From contig OZ024743.1 in assembly GCA_964016885.1 (NCBI GenBank), positions 83,197,402 to 83,261,401 on the forward strand: DNA of 64,000 nucleotides, read 5' to 3'. Shown piece by piece: positions 1-10,236 of this stretch; position 1 is the first letter of the stretch, and each line of letters opens with the position of its first letter. The notes beneath the pieces were generated by a model. That model worked only from the letters and a program-made list of their open reading frames with translations, was not told the origin of the DNA and did not search any database. The stretch is from Eledone cirrhosa (lineage: Eukaryota; Mollusca; Cephalopoda; Octopoda; Eledonidae). The translations under genes were made by a program, and so were the position numbers.

Positions 1-225
1 ACCATTAAGGTTAACTAAGCAGCCACATGGGGTACAGACCCAAGGCCAGGTTCAGACTTTGGGGGTCCTGCAGCACTTCGGGTTTCGTGTCTTCCTCTTT
101 CATGCACTAAAATAGAAAACACAGCAAACCTTTAAATTTACATATCAAAATCCATTTAGTTCATGTAAATGGAATTGACAAGTTGTACATACAAATGTTA
201 AATGAAAAAAAACTGACCAGTTATA

Positions 226-1335
226 CATCATCAACGTTTAATGTCCATCTTCCACGCTAGCATGGGTTCAGATGGGATTGTCCCACTTGAGGCAAGATTG
301 GTCGTCTCGCTCGTATAGGACTGTCTGGCAGGTTTTCTATGGTTGGAGGCCCTTCCTAACACCAACCACGTCTACAGTGTGGACTGGGAGGTTTTTACAG
401 TGTTACCTACACGGCCACATTACAGCGTGGACTGTGTTTTTTTGTTTTTTTTTGTGACACCTACACGACCTCATTTATTTAGGACTGGATGTTGTGGTAC
501 CAACATAACATTACAGAGAAAGGGGTGGTGTTGATGGGGGTGGGGGAGTTGGGTTAGTGGGATGGGGGTGTATATTTGATTAAGAGGTGCCTACTGACTG
601 TAAGTTTCGCTATGTACTTAGGCAAGGTGGGTCTTCTGTATTACTACGTACGGCTAAAGATCTCGGTCAAGTGACATTGTCTTAGAGAATTGTGTGTAAG
701 GTCAGAATTTATCAAATCGTCCCAGGTTTTTCTGGGTCTGCCTACTCTGTAACTTCAATCAATTTTGATCGCCCTACACTTTTTTATACAGCTGTCGTCT
801 TTCATGCGCATCACGTGACTATACCAACGTAGTCTTCTCTCGAGTAAACAACATCTGATCCCTCTTATTTCTAATTTCTCACTTAGTTCATTTATGCTTT
901 GCTGTTCACATATATTATTATTACACATCCAGTGGAGTATGCATGCTTCATTCCTCTACAGTCTGCGCAGATCCCCTGCACACAATGCCCATGTCTCACT
1001 GTCATGTAACATTGCTGTTCGTATGTCGCCATCATACAGTCTGCCTTTCATTTTTAGAGGGAAACCTTTAGTGGCCAACAGTGGTATAAGCTCTCTGAAC
1101 TTTTCCATCCCGTTCTGACTCTGGCTACTATACTTTCAGAGCACCCTCCACCACTGCTGATTTTGTCATCCAGGTAACGGAAGCTGTCCACTATTTCTAT
1201 AGAGCTGTCTAGGCAATAGAAGGAGCTAGTATCCAGTGGGCATATGCTACTTATTGCACCTGGGCACCGGCCACATATAAAATCTACGTTCTTAGATAGC
1301 TTACCTGTGATCCCACTACATCTTTTATGCACCCC
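226..1335 (-). mobile_element. 5'-truncated RTE-like LINE remnant
   Basis: Read on the minus strand, this is the C-terminal part of a non-LTR reverse transcriptase reading frame followed by its 3' UTR and a short catcat tail at 226. The segment at 1054-1332 encodes part of a PHD-like cysteine cluster (HKRCSGITGKL, then FICGRC) and the SFRYLDDKISSGGGCSES stretch shared with the elements at 3788-5242 and 5312-6636. The coding part is frameshifted and has lost the catalytic palm. The 3' UTR carries the aggaagggcatcca-type block that also forms SINE tails elsewhere in the window. It is present in both copies, so it predates the duplication. Confidence 0.85.
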
Positions 1336-2064
1336 AAGTTCGAGCAGTGATTCGGTAATCTTGGTAAAGTTAAACCTCTATAAGTAGATATAATTCAAAC
1401 TAAGGGTCTCAAGCTTATTCTAAAGTCTGTTCAAAAGACTTGATTGTTTAACTAAACGTAAGAGTTTAAAGAAAAAAAAGTCTGTAATGGATAATTTCAC
1501 TGCTATTTCTAGCAGGGTGAGAGACTACGTAGATATGTAATTGATATTTTACTGAGTGATACTTTTTGATTTGTCATCGATTAAATACGATTAGACTGTC
1601 TGAATGTATTAAATTTTATCAGGGATTTTTAACGAATGACACCGGTAAGGGAGTTAAATCATTTCTAACGACACCGAGTACCTGCTGTCTTCATTATAAC
1701 TTTAATTAATCTAATTATATCTTGTGTAAAAATTATATATATACTCACATAATTTTCTTTCCCCGACACTGTTATATCTATTCTTACTTTACAATTGTGT
1801 CTACTAAGAGTTCCATTACAATCTGTAGTAGTAAAACTACTATTTCACCAGAACATCTGCTAGCAGTCATTTATAGACAATATATATATATTAGACCACA
1901 TATCAACCTAATATATATATATATTTCCTATCAAATCTGTAGCTAAAGACATAAAGTAAGCTTCACTACTTCATTCTGACAAGATATTAATTTATGACTG
2001 AAGATGAAGATACACCAACGTTAATGTCGTGAAATAAAGCTGATAACATCTTTGAAACTTCTAA
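1336..2064. other. No gene recognised
   Basis: AT-rich DNA with short TA runs and no conserved reading frame. A stretch near 1330-1380 recurs, inverted, near 31570-31620, so at least part of it is repeat-derived. Confidence 0.5.
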
Positions 2065-2275
2065 TTTGATAACAGAGATTATTTCTTTGGTTGTTTAGTA
2101 AAAACTAACAACACAACACATTGATTATATCTGAAAGAGGTAAGTTGACAAAGATTTACTTAATGTCTATATTAATGTGTGTAAATAATACAACGATCCA
2201 GTAATTATATACAAGTGAAAATATATATAACATTGGAAAAATATATTTCTTCCTCCACTTTTATATATAGAAAAA
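2065..2275. repeat. Dispersed repeat R1
   Basis: A roughly 200 bp non-coding block that includes gacaaagatttacttaatgt and a catatataacattgg-like end. It recurs at 26670-26870, 27640-27795 and 48300-48490, always in the same orientation. No reading frame or transposon ends were recognised, so the family is unidentified. Confidence 0.7.
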
Positions 2276-2518
2276 AAACTTCCAAACTGAAATGTTGATG
2301 TGATATTTTTCAATCACCAGATTCCACTGTTACATGTGATATAAAATATATTGTTATCATGACTGTCTTTATTATTTAAAATACCTCCGTCTATATTTCA
2401 ACCACTGGAACAACCTCAAACAAGAAACAGTTGTCGCACCCTCAGTTAACATTTTAAAGTAAAAAATCGAGATAAATATGAGTGTATATAGATAGATGTA
2501 TGTTGTGTGTGTATATAT

Positions 2519-2690
2519 ACAGTAATCCCCCGCTATATCGCGGTTCACTTTTCGCGGTCCCGTTACATCGCGGATATTTCTTTGGAACGTATCTAATTTC
2601 CTATCGCGGTAATCCTCGCTACATCGCGGATTTTTCGTTAGAACATATCTATTTTCTTATCGCGGTACGTCTGAATAAAAAGTGTTTAAA
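2519..2690. mobile_element. pogo/Tigger-like DNA transposon terminal remnant
   Basis: Starts at a TA with cagtaatcccccgctatatc, followed by several cgcggt/atcgcgg steps. Ends of Tigger (pogo superfamily) elements have this cagtaat...atcgcgg character. No transposase and no clear opposite terminus are visible, so this is an end fragment or part of a MITE. The same block is at 48739-48910. Confidence 0.45.
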
Positions 2691-2885
2691 TTTTAAACTT
2701 ATTAAATAAGTTTCAATGTGATTAAAGTGTATATCGTAAGGAAGGGGCAACTTAAGGCTTTAACTATGAAAAAATGTTTATATTTTTATTCTATTACTGT
2801 TTTACTGATTGTGTTTTGCTCTAATCTACTACAAACCCTTCATAGATTGGTCTCTCTGTAACATGGTTGTTTCTGGAACGTATCA

Positions 2886-3070
2886 TGGCTTAGTGATTAG
2901 AGCATTGGGCTTGCAATCTAAAGGTTGTGAGTTCGATTCTCGGACTGTGTGATGTGTTGATTCCTTGAGCAAGACACTTTATTTCACACTGTTTACTCAG
3001 CTGTAAAAATGAGTTGTGATGTTACTGGTGCCAAGCTGTATCAGCCATTGCCTTTCTCTTGGACAACATC
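2886..3070 (+). mobile_element. tRNA-derived SINE, head region
   Basis: Contains a tRNA-like A box (ggcttagtgattagagc) and B box (gagttcgattctc) about 40 bp apart, then ccttgagcaagacacttta, the block following the tRNA head in the complete SINEs at 12233-12950. The usual LINE-like tail is replaced by a ggtgccaagctgtatcagcc segment. That segment starts the minisatellite to the right. Confidence 0.75.
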
Positions 3071-3230
3071 ATATATAGTGTATAACAAATACTGTACAGT
3101 GAATATATAATATATATATATAGTATATATGTTGTGATACTGGTGCCAAGCTGTATCAGCCATTGTCTTTCTCTTGGATAACATTATATATAGTGCATAA
3201 TATATCCTGTACACAGAATATATATAATAT
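3012..3230. repeat. Minisatellite of about 115 bp units, two copies
   Basis: Each unit starts with ggtgccaagctgtatcagcc, continues through tttctcttgga and ends in TA-rich DNA. Copy A has two units and copy B three (49236-49560). The unit begins inside the SINE tail, so the array seems to have grown from SINE sequence. Confidence 0.8.
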
Positions 3231-3429
3231 ATGTATGTAAAAGGTTTTAGGAAATTAGTATCAGTGTATATAAATATTATCAAGAATGACATGGTTTTAC
3301 TTTACAGAAGTCAAATAAATTGTTATAAAGAATTGTTACCACATGTTGATTTTCAGGTGGTCACAACTCCCAGACTGGAGTGTGTGGAGGAGAACAGAAA
3401 ATCTTCTCTTGGTAAGGTTCAAGTGTTTC

Positions 3430-3787
3430 TTTAGGCTGCCGGTGTTCTTCTTGGGTGCGAAGGAAGTGAAACAGGTGTGTGAGCATCTGTGTGGGCCCGT
3501 TTAAGTCTATCAACCGCAATGGTCTCTCTGGATCCCTTAATGTCTACAGTAATACATGGTAGGGTTCAGAGTACGGTTGTGTGAGAGGTGGTCTCACGGC
3601 ATCGTTTCTTACAAACATGTGTCCACGAGGCAATATCCCTCGGGACTGCAGCTTTAATAGTTTGTTTCCTAGTATTCATGGGCGGTAAGTCCTGAAAATA
3701 GGAGCGCAAACGAGATAAGTAGGAAACAGGGTCCTGGAAAGCAAGATAAATAGGGGCAAGCATTTGCCCAGGCAATGCTAGAGGAGC
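3430..3787 (-). pseudogene. Ty3/gypsy pol, integrase C-terminal piece
   Basis: On the minus strand this encodes the region after the integrase core: a PGQMLAPIYLAFQDPVSYL stretch, then CKKRCRETTSHTTVLW, then a basic tail. It follows directly from LLYG, whose codons now lie at 5243-5311 on the other side of the inserted LINE at 3788-5242. Copy B has the uninterrupted version at 49790-50215. The reading frame is shifted near 3445 relative to copy B by a 3-base length difference next to another change. Non-functional fragment. Confidence 0.85.
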
Positions 3788-5242
3788 ATCATAATCATCA
3801 TCATTTTACGTCCGCTTTTCCCTGCTTGCAAGGGTGGGACGGGTCTTATTCAGCACAGCATCTCTCCACTCGTCACGGTCCCTCGTCATCTCCACCATGA
3901 GCTTCAATGATCTGAGGTCTGTTCTCACCACCTCCGCCCATGTTTTTCGAGGTCTACCTCTACCACGTCTTCCTTCAACTGGCATTTCCTGGCACTTCTT
4001 CACCCATCGGTCATCCTCCATGCGCATCACATGTCCATACCACCTCAGTCTCCTCTCCCGTACACTACATTCTATCCCTCTCAGACACAGTTTCTCTCTC
4101 AACACATTTATGCTGGGTCGTTCACGCACATTTACACTGCACATCCAACGGAGCATGCTTGCCTCATTTCTCTCCAGCCGTCGCATATCCTCTGCGGTTG
4201 CTGCCCATGTCTCACTACCATGCAGCATCGCGCTCCTCACACAGGCATCATACAACCGGCCTTTCGTACGCAGGGAGAAACCCTTCTTCGTCAACAGAGG
4301 AAGCAGCTCCCTAAACTTCTTCCAACCCGTCCTTATTCTAGATACTATGGCCTCGGAACACCCTCCTCCCATGCTAATCTGATCTCCTAGGTACCGGAAG
4401 CTATCCACCACTTCTATAGCGCCCTCTCGCATTTGAAAAATGTGTCTATCAGTGCGACTTCTACTGTCTAATTTCCCTGTACATCTACTGCATACATATT
4501 TCTCCCTACCTGTTAGTTTGCCTGCTATCCCACTACATCTCTTGTGTACCCAGGACCTGCATTGTGTGCATTTTATAGAATTTATGCCAGTTCCTTTTCT
4601 GCATATCGAACATGGCCATTTCCCTGACGGAATCAGGGCTTTGTCCTCTTTTCTACTCATCAACACTTTTGTCTTAGCTAGATTTACTCTCAGTCCTCTT
4701 GCTTCCAACTGCTGTTTCCATAGCCGGAATTTATTCTCTAGCTCCTCTACTGATTCTGCTATAAGAGCCAGATCGTCAGCATAGAGAAGTTCCCATGGAC
4801 AGCCAGTCTTAAACTCCTCTGTTATGGCTTGGAGGACTATAATGAACAAGAGCGGGCTGAGGACCGAACCCTGATGTACTCCTACTTGTATCTGGAATTC
4901 CTCACTAAACTCCATTCCTACCCTGACTTTACTGAGAGTACCTCTGTACAAAGTTTGCACTGTCCTCACAAGCCATTCCTCAACACCTAGCTTCCTTAGG
5001 GACCACCAGATGACAGATCGGGGGTACCCTATCAAAGGCCTTCTCTAGGTCAACAAAGGCTAAGTATAGTGTCTTATTCTTCTCTAAGAACCTCTCTTGC
5101 ACCTGTCTCACCAAGAAGAGGGCATCTGTTGTACTCTTCCCAGGCACAAAACCAAACTGCATCTCATCTAGTTTGACCCTTTCTCTAATTAGTTGTGCTA
5201 AAATCCTTTCTGCCACTTTCATAACCTGATCTATCAGTTTTA
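3788..5242 (-). mobile_element. RTE-like LINE, 5'-truncated, copy A only
   Basis: Non-LTR retrotransposon that makes reverse transcriptase for target-primed insertion. The main minus-strand frame (3806-5035, about 400 codons) shows motif B (GVHQGSVLSPLLF), the catalytic YADD box (LLYADDLALIAES), a C4HC3 PHD-like cluster (CSIC, CTQC, WVHKRC, CSRC) and the C-terminal RLRWYGHVMRM and GRGRPRKTW blocks. The preceding palm part, with QFGFVPGKST and FVDLEKAFDRVP, is in another frame (4980-5230), so a small indel near 5020 breaks it. The endonuclease is missing. The 3' end is a gat-rich tail at 3788-3808. Copy B lacks it and keeps the empty gypsy site, so it inserted into A after the duplication. Clade assignment (RTE-like) is tentative. 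Confidence 0.9.
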
Positions 5243-5311
5243 TACCGTACAGTAATTCAGCTGGGGAGAACCCAAGGTCCTCCTTTATTGATGACCGAAT
5301 TCCTAACAACA
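5243..5311 (-). pseudogene. Ty3/gypsy pol, short middle piece
   Basis: Encodes LLGIRSSIKEDLGFSPAELL on the minus strand, the conserved motif after the integrase core in Ty3/gypsy Pol. It is a sliver of the same pol left between two LINE insertions: one at 5312-6636, present in both copies, and one at 3788-5242, copy A only. Confidence 0.85.
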
Positions 5312-6636
5312 CAACTCCTATACGCAGATGATCTAACGCTCATAACTGAATCAATGGCCAAACTAGAGAAGAAATTCCAAACATGGAAGCATGGCCTAGA
5401 ATCTAAAGGCCTTAAAATTAACCTGTCTAAGACTAAAGTTCTTGTTTGTAGGAAGGAAAATAGGGCGCCGGTCCCATCCAGGAAATGGCCATGCTCAGTG
5501 TGTAGGAAAGGAGTAGGTATAAACTCCATTTTATGTCCCAAATGCAAAGTATGGGTGCATAAAAGATGTAGTGGGATCACAGGTAAGCTAACTAAGAACA
5601 TAGATTTTATATGTGGCCGGTGCTCTGGTGCAATAAGTAGCAGCAAGTGCCCACAGAATACGAGCTCATTCCATTGCACAGATGGTTCTATAGAAATAGT
5701 GGACAGCTTCCGTTACCTGGGTGACAAAATCAGCAGTGGGGGAGGGTGCTCTGAAAGTACAGTAGCTAGAGTCAGAACTGGATGGAAAAAGTTCAGAGAG
5801 CTTATACCACTATTAGCTGCTAAAGAGTTCTCCCTAAAAATGAAAGGCAGGCTGTATAATGCCTGCATATGAACAGCAATGTTGCATGGTAGTGAGACCT
5901 GGGCATTGTGTGCAGAGGATATACGTAGACTGGAGAGGAACGAAGCTTGCATGCTCCGCTGGATGTGTAATAGTAATATACGTGAACGGCAAAGCATAAA
6001 CGAACTAAGGGAAAAATTAGAAATAAGAGGGATCAAATGTTGTTTACTCGAGAGAAGACTACATTGGTATGGTCACGTGATGCGCATGAAAGACGACAGC
6101 TGTATAAAAAAGTGCAGGGCAATAAAAATAGACGGTAGCCACGGAGTAGGCAGACCCAGAAAAACCTGGGACGACTTGATAAATTCCGACCTCACACACT
6201 TACACCTCTCCAAGACAATGTCACTGGACCGAGACCTTTGGCGTTACACAGTAATAGAGAAGACCCGCCTTACCTAAGTACAAAGTGAAATCTACTACAG
6301 TCAGTAGGCACCTCTAACAAAATACACCCCCACCCCTTTCAATGTAAAGTTATGTTGGTACCACAACATCCAGCCCGAAACAAATGAGGTCGTGTAGGTG
6401 TCACGACAAAAAAACACACAGTCCACGCTGTAATGTGGCCGTATAGGTAACACGGTAAAAACCTCCCAGTTCCACACTGTAAATGTGGTTGGTGTTAGGA
6501 AGGGCATCCAGCCGTAGAAAACCCGCCAGACAGTCCTATGCGAGCAAGACAACCACTCTTGCCTCAAGTGGGAAAACTTCCGTCCAAACTCATGCATGCG
6601 TGGAATATGGACGTTAAACGATGATGATGATGATGA
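5312..6636 (+). mobile_element. RTE-like LINE inserted in gypsy integrase, copy A
   Basis: 5'-truncated LINE beginning at the YADD box (LLYADDLTLITES at 5315 on). It continues through the PHD-like C4HC3 cluster (CSVC, CPKC, WVHKRC, CGRC) and the SFRYLGDKISSGGGCSES, RRLHWYGHVMRM and GVGRPRKTWDDL blocks to a stop at 6275. An in-frame TGA at 5870-5872 interrupts it. The 3' UTR (6278-6620) has two copies of a roughly 48 bp block (gtcgtgtaggtgtcacgaca type) and ends in gatgatgat at 6621-6636. It splits the minus-strand gypsy integrase, with a weak possible 5 bp target duplication (acaac/acaat). Both copies share it, so it predates the duplication. Confidence 0.9.
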
Positions 6637-8090
6637 CAATACGAAGATACTCGCTCCAACGTTGAGAGTCTGGATAGGCGCGAAGAGCGGCCTTTAATTG
6701 GCGGTGGAATCGTTCCACCATTCCGTTTGAAGCAGGGTGATAGGCTGTGGTCCGAATCCGTTGAGCGCCAATGATCTTTGTGAGCTCAGAGAAAAGATGA
6801 GATTCAAATTGTCTACCATGGTCTGTGGTGACTGTAGTTCGTGCGCCAAAGCGGGTAATCCACGCTGATACCAGGGCACGCGCTACAGTCTCGGCAGTTA
6901 TATCTTGTAAGGGGATGGCTTCAGGCCATTGCGAAAAAGGATCAATACAGGTCAAGAGGTACGAATATCCACTGCTGAATGGCCAAGGTCCAACGATGTC
7001 AATGTGGATGTGTTGAAACCGAGCATCTGGAGTACTGAAAGTATCAAGTGGAGTCCGGATGTGTCTGTGGACTTTAGATTTTTGACACTGTGTGCAGGAA
7101 CGGCACCAGACAGTAATTTCTCGCCTCATATTGGGCCAGAAAAATCTAGCCGTTATAAGCTTTACTGTGGCAGAAATTCCTGGGTGAGAAATGCTGTGCA
7201 AAGCAAGGAACACAATTCGACGGTGAGTCTCAGGAACAAATGGCCGTGGTGAATCCGTAGATACATCACATAGAATCTGCTTGTCGGTGGTCGACAAGGG
7301 CAGATATTTAAAGATGCAAGTCGCAAATTCGGCAGAAAGAGTATCCAACGATTGGAGTGCAGGTTGGTCTGCAGCTAAATGACCTAAGTCGATCTCCTGG
7401 GATGACGAGATGGAGCTGATTGGCAAACGTGACAATGCGTCTGCAGCTATGTTATGCGAGCCAGCAATGAGTTGGATATCATTTGTAAATTGCGAAACGT
7501 AGTCCAGGTGCCTTGTCTCTCTGAGCGAATATCTGTCAGCTTTAGCCCTCAAAGCGAAGGTCAGAGGTTTGTGGTCGGTTAAAACAGTAACATCCCTCCC
7601 CTCAAGAATATGAGAGAAATGTTTCACCGACAGATATATGGATAATAATTCCCGCCCAAACGTGCTGTAACGTGTTTCTGCTGGTTTCAGCTTCCTCGAG
7701 AAAAATGCTAAAGGTTGTTGGTTTCCAGCATTGAACTGCTGTAAAACTGCTCCCATAGCGGTATCAGATGCATCAACACAAAGCGAAAGCTTGGCCTCTG
7801 GTACCGGGTGGGCTAGCAAAAATGAACTAGCAAGTGCTGTCTGGAAGTCTTGAAGCTGTCTTTGTGTCAAGGAAATATGCTCATTCTTCTTACGACGATT
7901 TTTCAAAATGTCAGTAAGGGAAGATAGCAAATTAGCACAATGAGGAATGAAACGCCTATAGAAATTGATAAGGCCTAAGAAGTGACACAACTGGTGAAGT
8001 GTAGTAGGCGGAGGTAAATCCTGTATGGCTTGAACTCGCTGAGGGAGCAGCCTAATAGCTTCGGCGTCGATGAGGTGGCCTAAAAAATTT
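6637..8090 (-). pseudogene. Ty3/gypsy pol: RT end, RNase H, integrase
   Basis: Minus-strand Pol fragment. In protein order: the end of reverse transcriptase ([18 protein letters not shown]); RNase H with its acidic residues ([49 protein letters not shown]); the integrase zinc domain (HSISH, then CRSCTQC); and the integrase catalytic triad ([23 protein letters not shown]). The frame is open from about 8000 to 6640, then runs into the LINE tail. The gag, protease and most of RT are gone and no LTRs are seen here. Compared with copy B, a VP to AR change before the second catalytic Asp suggests decay. Confidence 0.92.
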
Positions 8091-8335
8091 CTATAGGTGA
8101 TTCATCCCTCATTGTGGAGTCGCGCCTGTCGCAAAGGGACGTAACTCCTATACATGCTGAGGCACAGCCATAAGGGGCCGCTACAAGGTAAACAGAAATA
8201 ACAACACAATCGGTACAGTATATGGAAGGGATATATTAGATTAACGCTTGATATAGCAGGAAGAGGGTCTTAACGTTTCAGATGCTAGTCCTTCATCAGA
8301 AGAAAGAATGAGAAATAAGATATATTGAGGGAACG
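8091..8335. repeat. Copy A-specific block at truncated gypsy end
   Basis: Copy B has only about 25 bp here. The block contains tcgcaaagggacgtaactcc and, on the minus strand, cttctgatgaagg followed by tctgaaacgttaagaccc, an arrangement commonly seen near Penelope-like element ends. It may be a small Penelope-derived or non-autonomous piece. No reading frame is seen. Confidence 0.45.
8268..8303 (-). ncRNA. Hammerhead-like core, weak candidate
   Basis: Minus strand: tctt, ctgatga, a 13-nt spacer with only three possible stem II pairs, gaaa, then cgtt and aaga. The flanking tctt and aaga could form a 4 bp stem I. Stem III would have to form between two molecules through the acgt palindrome. Core letters fit, but the stems are poor. 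Confidence 0.25.
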
Positions 8336-8796
8336 GGCGGGTTGGAATTGGAAAAAATGTCTTTAGATAAAAATAACAGGTCCATTCATGTTGACATCTC
8401 TTGCAAAACTGTTGGTGCTGGCGTTTTGTGTATGATTTATTTTTAGAAAAGTGGATGATGGAGCATGTCTACCTGAAATGGAAAATAACATTTTGTAAAA
8501 AGATCTACACTTGTGCACATGCGTAAGCATGTGTGTGTGTGTGTTATTATACATCTGTACGAAGCTAAGAAGAAATGTGTGTGTATATGTGAGTAAAAGA
8601 GTGTGTGTGTGCATGTAAGTACGAAGCTATGAGCAAAAGTATGTTAATATAAGGATGTGTATGTATGTATACAGAGCAGTGAAGGGAAAAGTGGAGTGAG
8701 CATATATAGTCGGCCTGTATTAGTTTGAAGAGAAGACGTTAATGATCAAGAGAAAGTGATAGGAATCTAGGGGTGTGATAATGGATGGAGTATTAG
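8336..8796. other. Non-coding DNA with TG runs
   Basis: Contains gtgtgtgtgt tracts near 8530 and 8580-8615 and no protein-coding signal. The same sequence flanks the gypsy remnant in copy B (53020-53456). Confidence 0.6.
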
Positions 8797-9055
8797 AGTG
8801 TTTTTTCCTTGAGCAAGACACTTTATTTCACGTTGCTCCAGTTTACTCAGCTGTAGAAATGAGGTGATAGGGACTGGGGTCCATATCATACCACTGCAAA
8901 GTGGTCGTGGAGGTGCCACGGCAAAAAAGCACCCAGCACTCACTGTAAATGAGGTTGGTGTTAGGAAGGGCATCCAGCTGTAGAAATCAAGCCAGCATCA
9001 GTTCCCGTCCCACCCTTGCAAGCAGGGAAAAAGCGGACGTAAAATGAAATGATGA
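8797..9055 (+). mobile_element. SINE lacking its tRNA head, copy A only
   Basis: Starts at ccttgagcaagacacttta and runs through gtggtcgtggaggtgccacg, aggaagggcatccagctgta and cccttgcaagcagggaaaaa to a gatgatgat tail. It is the body and LINE-like tail of the SINE seen complete at 12233-12560. Copy B has unrelated sequence at this site, so the difference is not a simple insertion. Confidence 0.85.
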
Positions 9056-9111
9056 TGATATAGTGTATATGTAATGTATATATATAGTGTATATAAATAG
9101 TATATATAAAA

Positions 9112-9312
9112 TAGGCGCCACGGAAAATAGCACCCAGCACTCACTGTAAATGAGGTTGGTGTTAGGAAGGGCATCCAGCTGTAGAAATCAAGCCAGAATC
9201 AGTTCCCATATGAGCAATATATGGTCACCCGACCTGGCACTGCCAACAACAGGAGAACCCGTCTAACCCATGCTAGCATAGAAGAATGGACGTAAAACGG
9301 TGATGATGATAT
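9112..9312 (+). mobile_element. SINE/LINE 3' tail fragment
   Basis: Contains aggaagggcatccagctgta, aacccgtctaacccatgcta and ggacgtaaaacggtgatgat. This is the 3' UTR-type block shared by SINEs and RTE-like LINEs in the window. Counterpart at 53791-53990. Confidence 0.8.
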
Positions 9313-9399
9313 GAGTTATTACTGGTTCCAAGTTGTATCGTCCATTACCTTTCTCTTGGACATCATATATACTGTACATAGAGTATAGTTTTTAACTGG

Positions 9400-9524
9400 T
9401 TGAAATCCTTCATTCTCAGTTGAAGAGAGGTAGTCACGGTTCTAAGACAGCATTCTTCACTGTATGAGATGTCATCTGGTGTACCACGGGGATCTGTTCT
9501 TGGACGCCTTTTGTTTGTTGCATA
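9400..9524 (+). pseudogene. CR1/jockey-like LINE, RT piece before the LTR
   Basis: Encodes SSGVPRGSVLG and LLFVA, the motif B region of a non-LTR reverse transcriptase. The reading frame resumes as YINDID immediately after the solo LTR at 9525-10236, showing that the LTR interrupts this element. 5'-truncated. Confidence 0.75.
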
Positions 9525-10236
9525 TGTAGTGGATGAATGATAAAAAAGAATAATGCCAGAATTGTGATGTTGACAATGTTTATTTTACAATAACAATATT
9601 CACTTGTTGCTACATTGAATATCGAGTAATAAAAATTGTGACAGGAATTATCACTACATCAATTTGCTGACTAGCTACTTCGAGCTAACGTGTATGTATG
9701 TATGTATCAATACAACAATACAATAGAAGTGATTCAACAGGAAGATGAAAGAATAGATAAAACACAGAAGTAAACAGTATAATGAAACCTACTGAGTGTG
9801 TGTGTATCCTTAGTATTTGTTATTCCTCTCAAGGACTGGTGCTTCGGTCTCTCTTGTCTGAGAGATAGAGTAAAAGGTCCGTAGATGTCAGTAGAAGTCT
9901 GCAGACCCCAAGAGGTCTGTAGAACGTGAATGTTTCACATCGTTATTCTCTCAAGTGCTGCTGCTTCATGGTCTGGCTGCTGGGTTCCTTTTGTACTTGT
10001 ATTTATAATAACCCTATAGCTAGAAGGATATGTATACAGGATTGATTTGAGTAGCCATGTGTGTTTCATCTATCATGAAGCTGGGGTCACAGGTCAAGTG
10101 GTATGTACTTTTATCATTGTTGTCTCTTGACAGGACAATGGTGGGAAACTCCCTACGATAGGTGGTCCCAGATGCGAGAACTCTTAGATTCGGTTTCGAA
10201 ACTTTGCCGGATAATTTATAGGAGAATTCCGTTACA
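9525..10236 (-). mobile_element. Solo LTR inside a LINE, copy A
   Basis: A 712 bp unit starting TGTAGTGG and ending TTACA on the plus strand, flanked by the 4 bp direct repeat CATA (9521-9524 and 10237-10240). Removing it rejoins the LINE reading frame. Read on the minus strand it begins TGTAACGGAATT, has a TATA-like ttataaata about 230 bp in and an AATAAA near the other end, the expected order for an LTR. No internal retroelement sequence remains, so it arose by LTR-LTR recombination. Copy B has the same LTR with a SINE inside it. Confidence 0.85.

Noticed and set aside
3357..3411. Exon-like stretch with ttttcag before and gtaagg after
   Set aside because: Only 55 bp, sits beside the gypsy remnant, no protein similarity. 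Kept out as chance splice-like signals.
3834..4784. Plus-strand open frames of 114-182 codons
   Set aside because: Antisense of the LINE reverse transcriptase on the minus strand.
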